Notes under the pieces: model-generated
Databases searched by the model: none
What the model was told of the DNA's origin: nothing
Seen by the model: the letters and a program-made list of their open reading frames with translations, nothing else
Position numbers and translations under genes: made by a program
In this document: piece by piece, positions 63,783 to 64,000 of the stretch
Layout of the letters: each line of letters opens with the position of its first letter
How positions within the stretch are numbered: the first letter of the stretch is position 1
NCBI RefSeq assembly: GCF_900187375.1
Contig: NZ_FYEW01000001.1
Location: 1,736,001-1,800,000 of the forward strand
DNA length: 64,000 nt
From: Hymenobacter gelipurpurascens
GTDB taxonomy: Bacteria; Bacteroidota; Bacteroidia; Cytophagales; Hymenobacteraceae
Direction: 5' to 3'

Positions 63783-64000
63783 TTACCGAAGCAGGCGGCC
63801 CGAAGTGTTCCCAGCCACAATGTGTTCCACTTCGGCGGCTGTCACTAGGTTTATGTCGCCGTGAATGGTGTGCTTGAGGGCCGAAGCAGCAGTAGCAAAC
63901 GTGAGGGCTTCCGCTACAGTGGCGTATTTCTGGCTACCATAGATGAAGCCGGATATAAATGAGTCGCCGCCGCCAATGCGGTCTACCACGGGGTTAATGT
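63783..64000 (-). CDS. PfkB-family sugar kinase, 3' part only (probable KDG kinase)
   Basis: The open frame runs off the window edge. The visible 72 residues hold the PfkB signature around the catalytic Asp (DRIGGGDSFISGFIYG) and a C-terminal helix. Given the aldolase and uronate transporter after it, 2-dehydro-3-deoxygluconate is the expected substrate. The N-terminal part is missing, so the substrate cannot be checked by motif. Confidence 0.8.
   Translation of the reverse strand, partial: INPVVDRIGGGDSFISGFIYGSQKYATVAEALTFATAASALKHTIHGDINLVTAAEVEHIVAGNTSGRLLR

Noticed and set aside
1..64000. tRNA, rRNA, integrase or prophage genes
   Set aside because: No cloverleaf with a GTTCRA arm, no rRNA-like stretch and no recombinase, capsid or terminase motif was seen in either strand.

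Overview
The window looks like chromosomal DNA of an aerobic, GC-rich member of the Bacteroidota, most likely the Hymenobacter/Cytophagales group. This is inferred from a gliding-type (CHU_C) C-terminal secretion domain, promoter-like TANNTTTG boxes, BLUF photoreceptors, a spore-photoproduct-lyase homologue, malate:quinone oxidoreductase and many short lipoproteins. There are about 55 protein genes. I see no rRNA, tRNA, CRISPR array, transposase or prophage gene.

Layout. 0-3.4 kb: an ECF sigma factor, overlapped by a protein joining an inner-membrane anti-sigma-like part to a C-terminal barrel domain, then a lipoprotein. 3.5-12.5 kb: imidazolonepropionase, a methyltransferase, a 2H phosphoesterase, a BLUF protein, nicotinamidase, an MscS channel, a GNAT enzyme, a spore-photoproduct-lyase homologue and an SDR. 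12.7-24.3 kb: malate:quinone oxidoreductase, a CtlX-type hydrolase, a DUF1624 membrane protein, a cold-shock protein, a second BLUF protein, an NmrA protein, a GH43 glycosidase, small lipoproteins and an F420-reductase-like protein. 24.4-31.8 kb: urocanase, a metallo-beta-lactamase-fold protein, a DUF4097 protein, formimidoylglutamase and small secreted proteins. 32-36.3 kb: YebC, an AT-rich island, an RluF-type pseudouridine synthase, a YiaA protein and a sugar acetyltransferase. 36.4-45.3 kb: biotin genes (bioB, bioF, bioD, bioA) with a beta-ketoacyl synthase, interrupted by a secreted protein and a large CHU_C protein. 45.5-52.3 kb: M28 peptidase, glutathione peroxidase, and lysC and lysA for lysine synthesis. 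52.5-64 kb: an ArnT-like glycosyltransferase, an epimerase-type protein, an Lgt-like fusion, a divergent aldehyde dehydrogenase, fructose-bisphosphatase, and a uronate/KDG catabolic block cut by the window edge.

Three histidine-degradation genes (hutI, hutU, hutG) lie apart on the minus strand. The lysine pair is preceded by a lysine-rich small ORF and a strong terminator, which resembles an attenuator. The biotin genes cover pimeloyl thioester to biotin and may recruit the extra ketoacyl synthase for the pimeloyl stage.

The most striking signal is not a gene. The hexamer GGCCTA and its complement TAGGCC occur roughly 150 times by hand count, mostly inside (A/G)(C/G)TGGCCTA, sometimes doubled into the palindrome ACTGGCCTAGGCCAGT. 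At least 17 genes have their TAG stop codon inside the motif. This resembles a highly iterated or DNA-uptake-type sequence, and I do not know of a description for this group.
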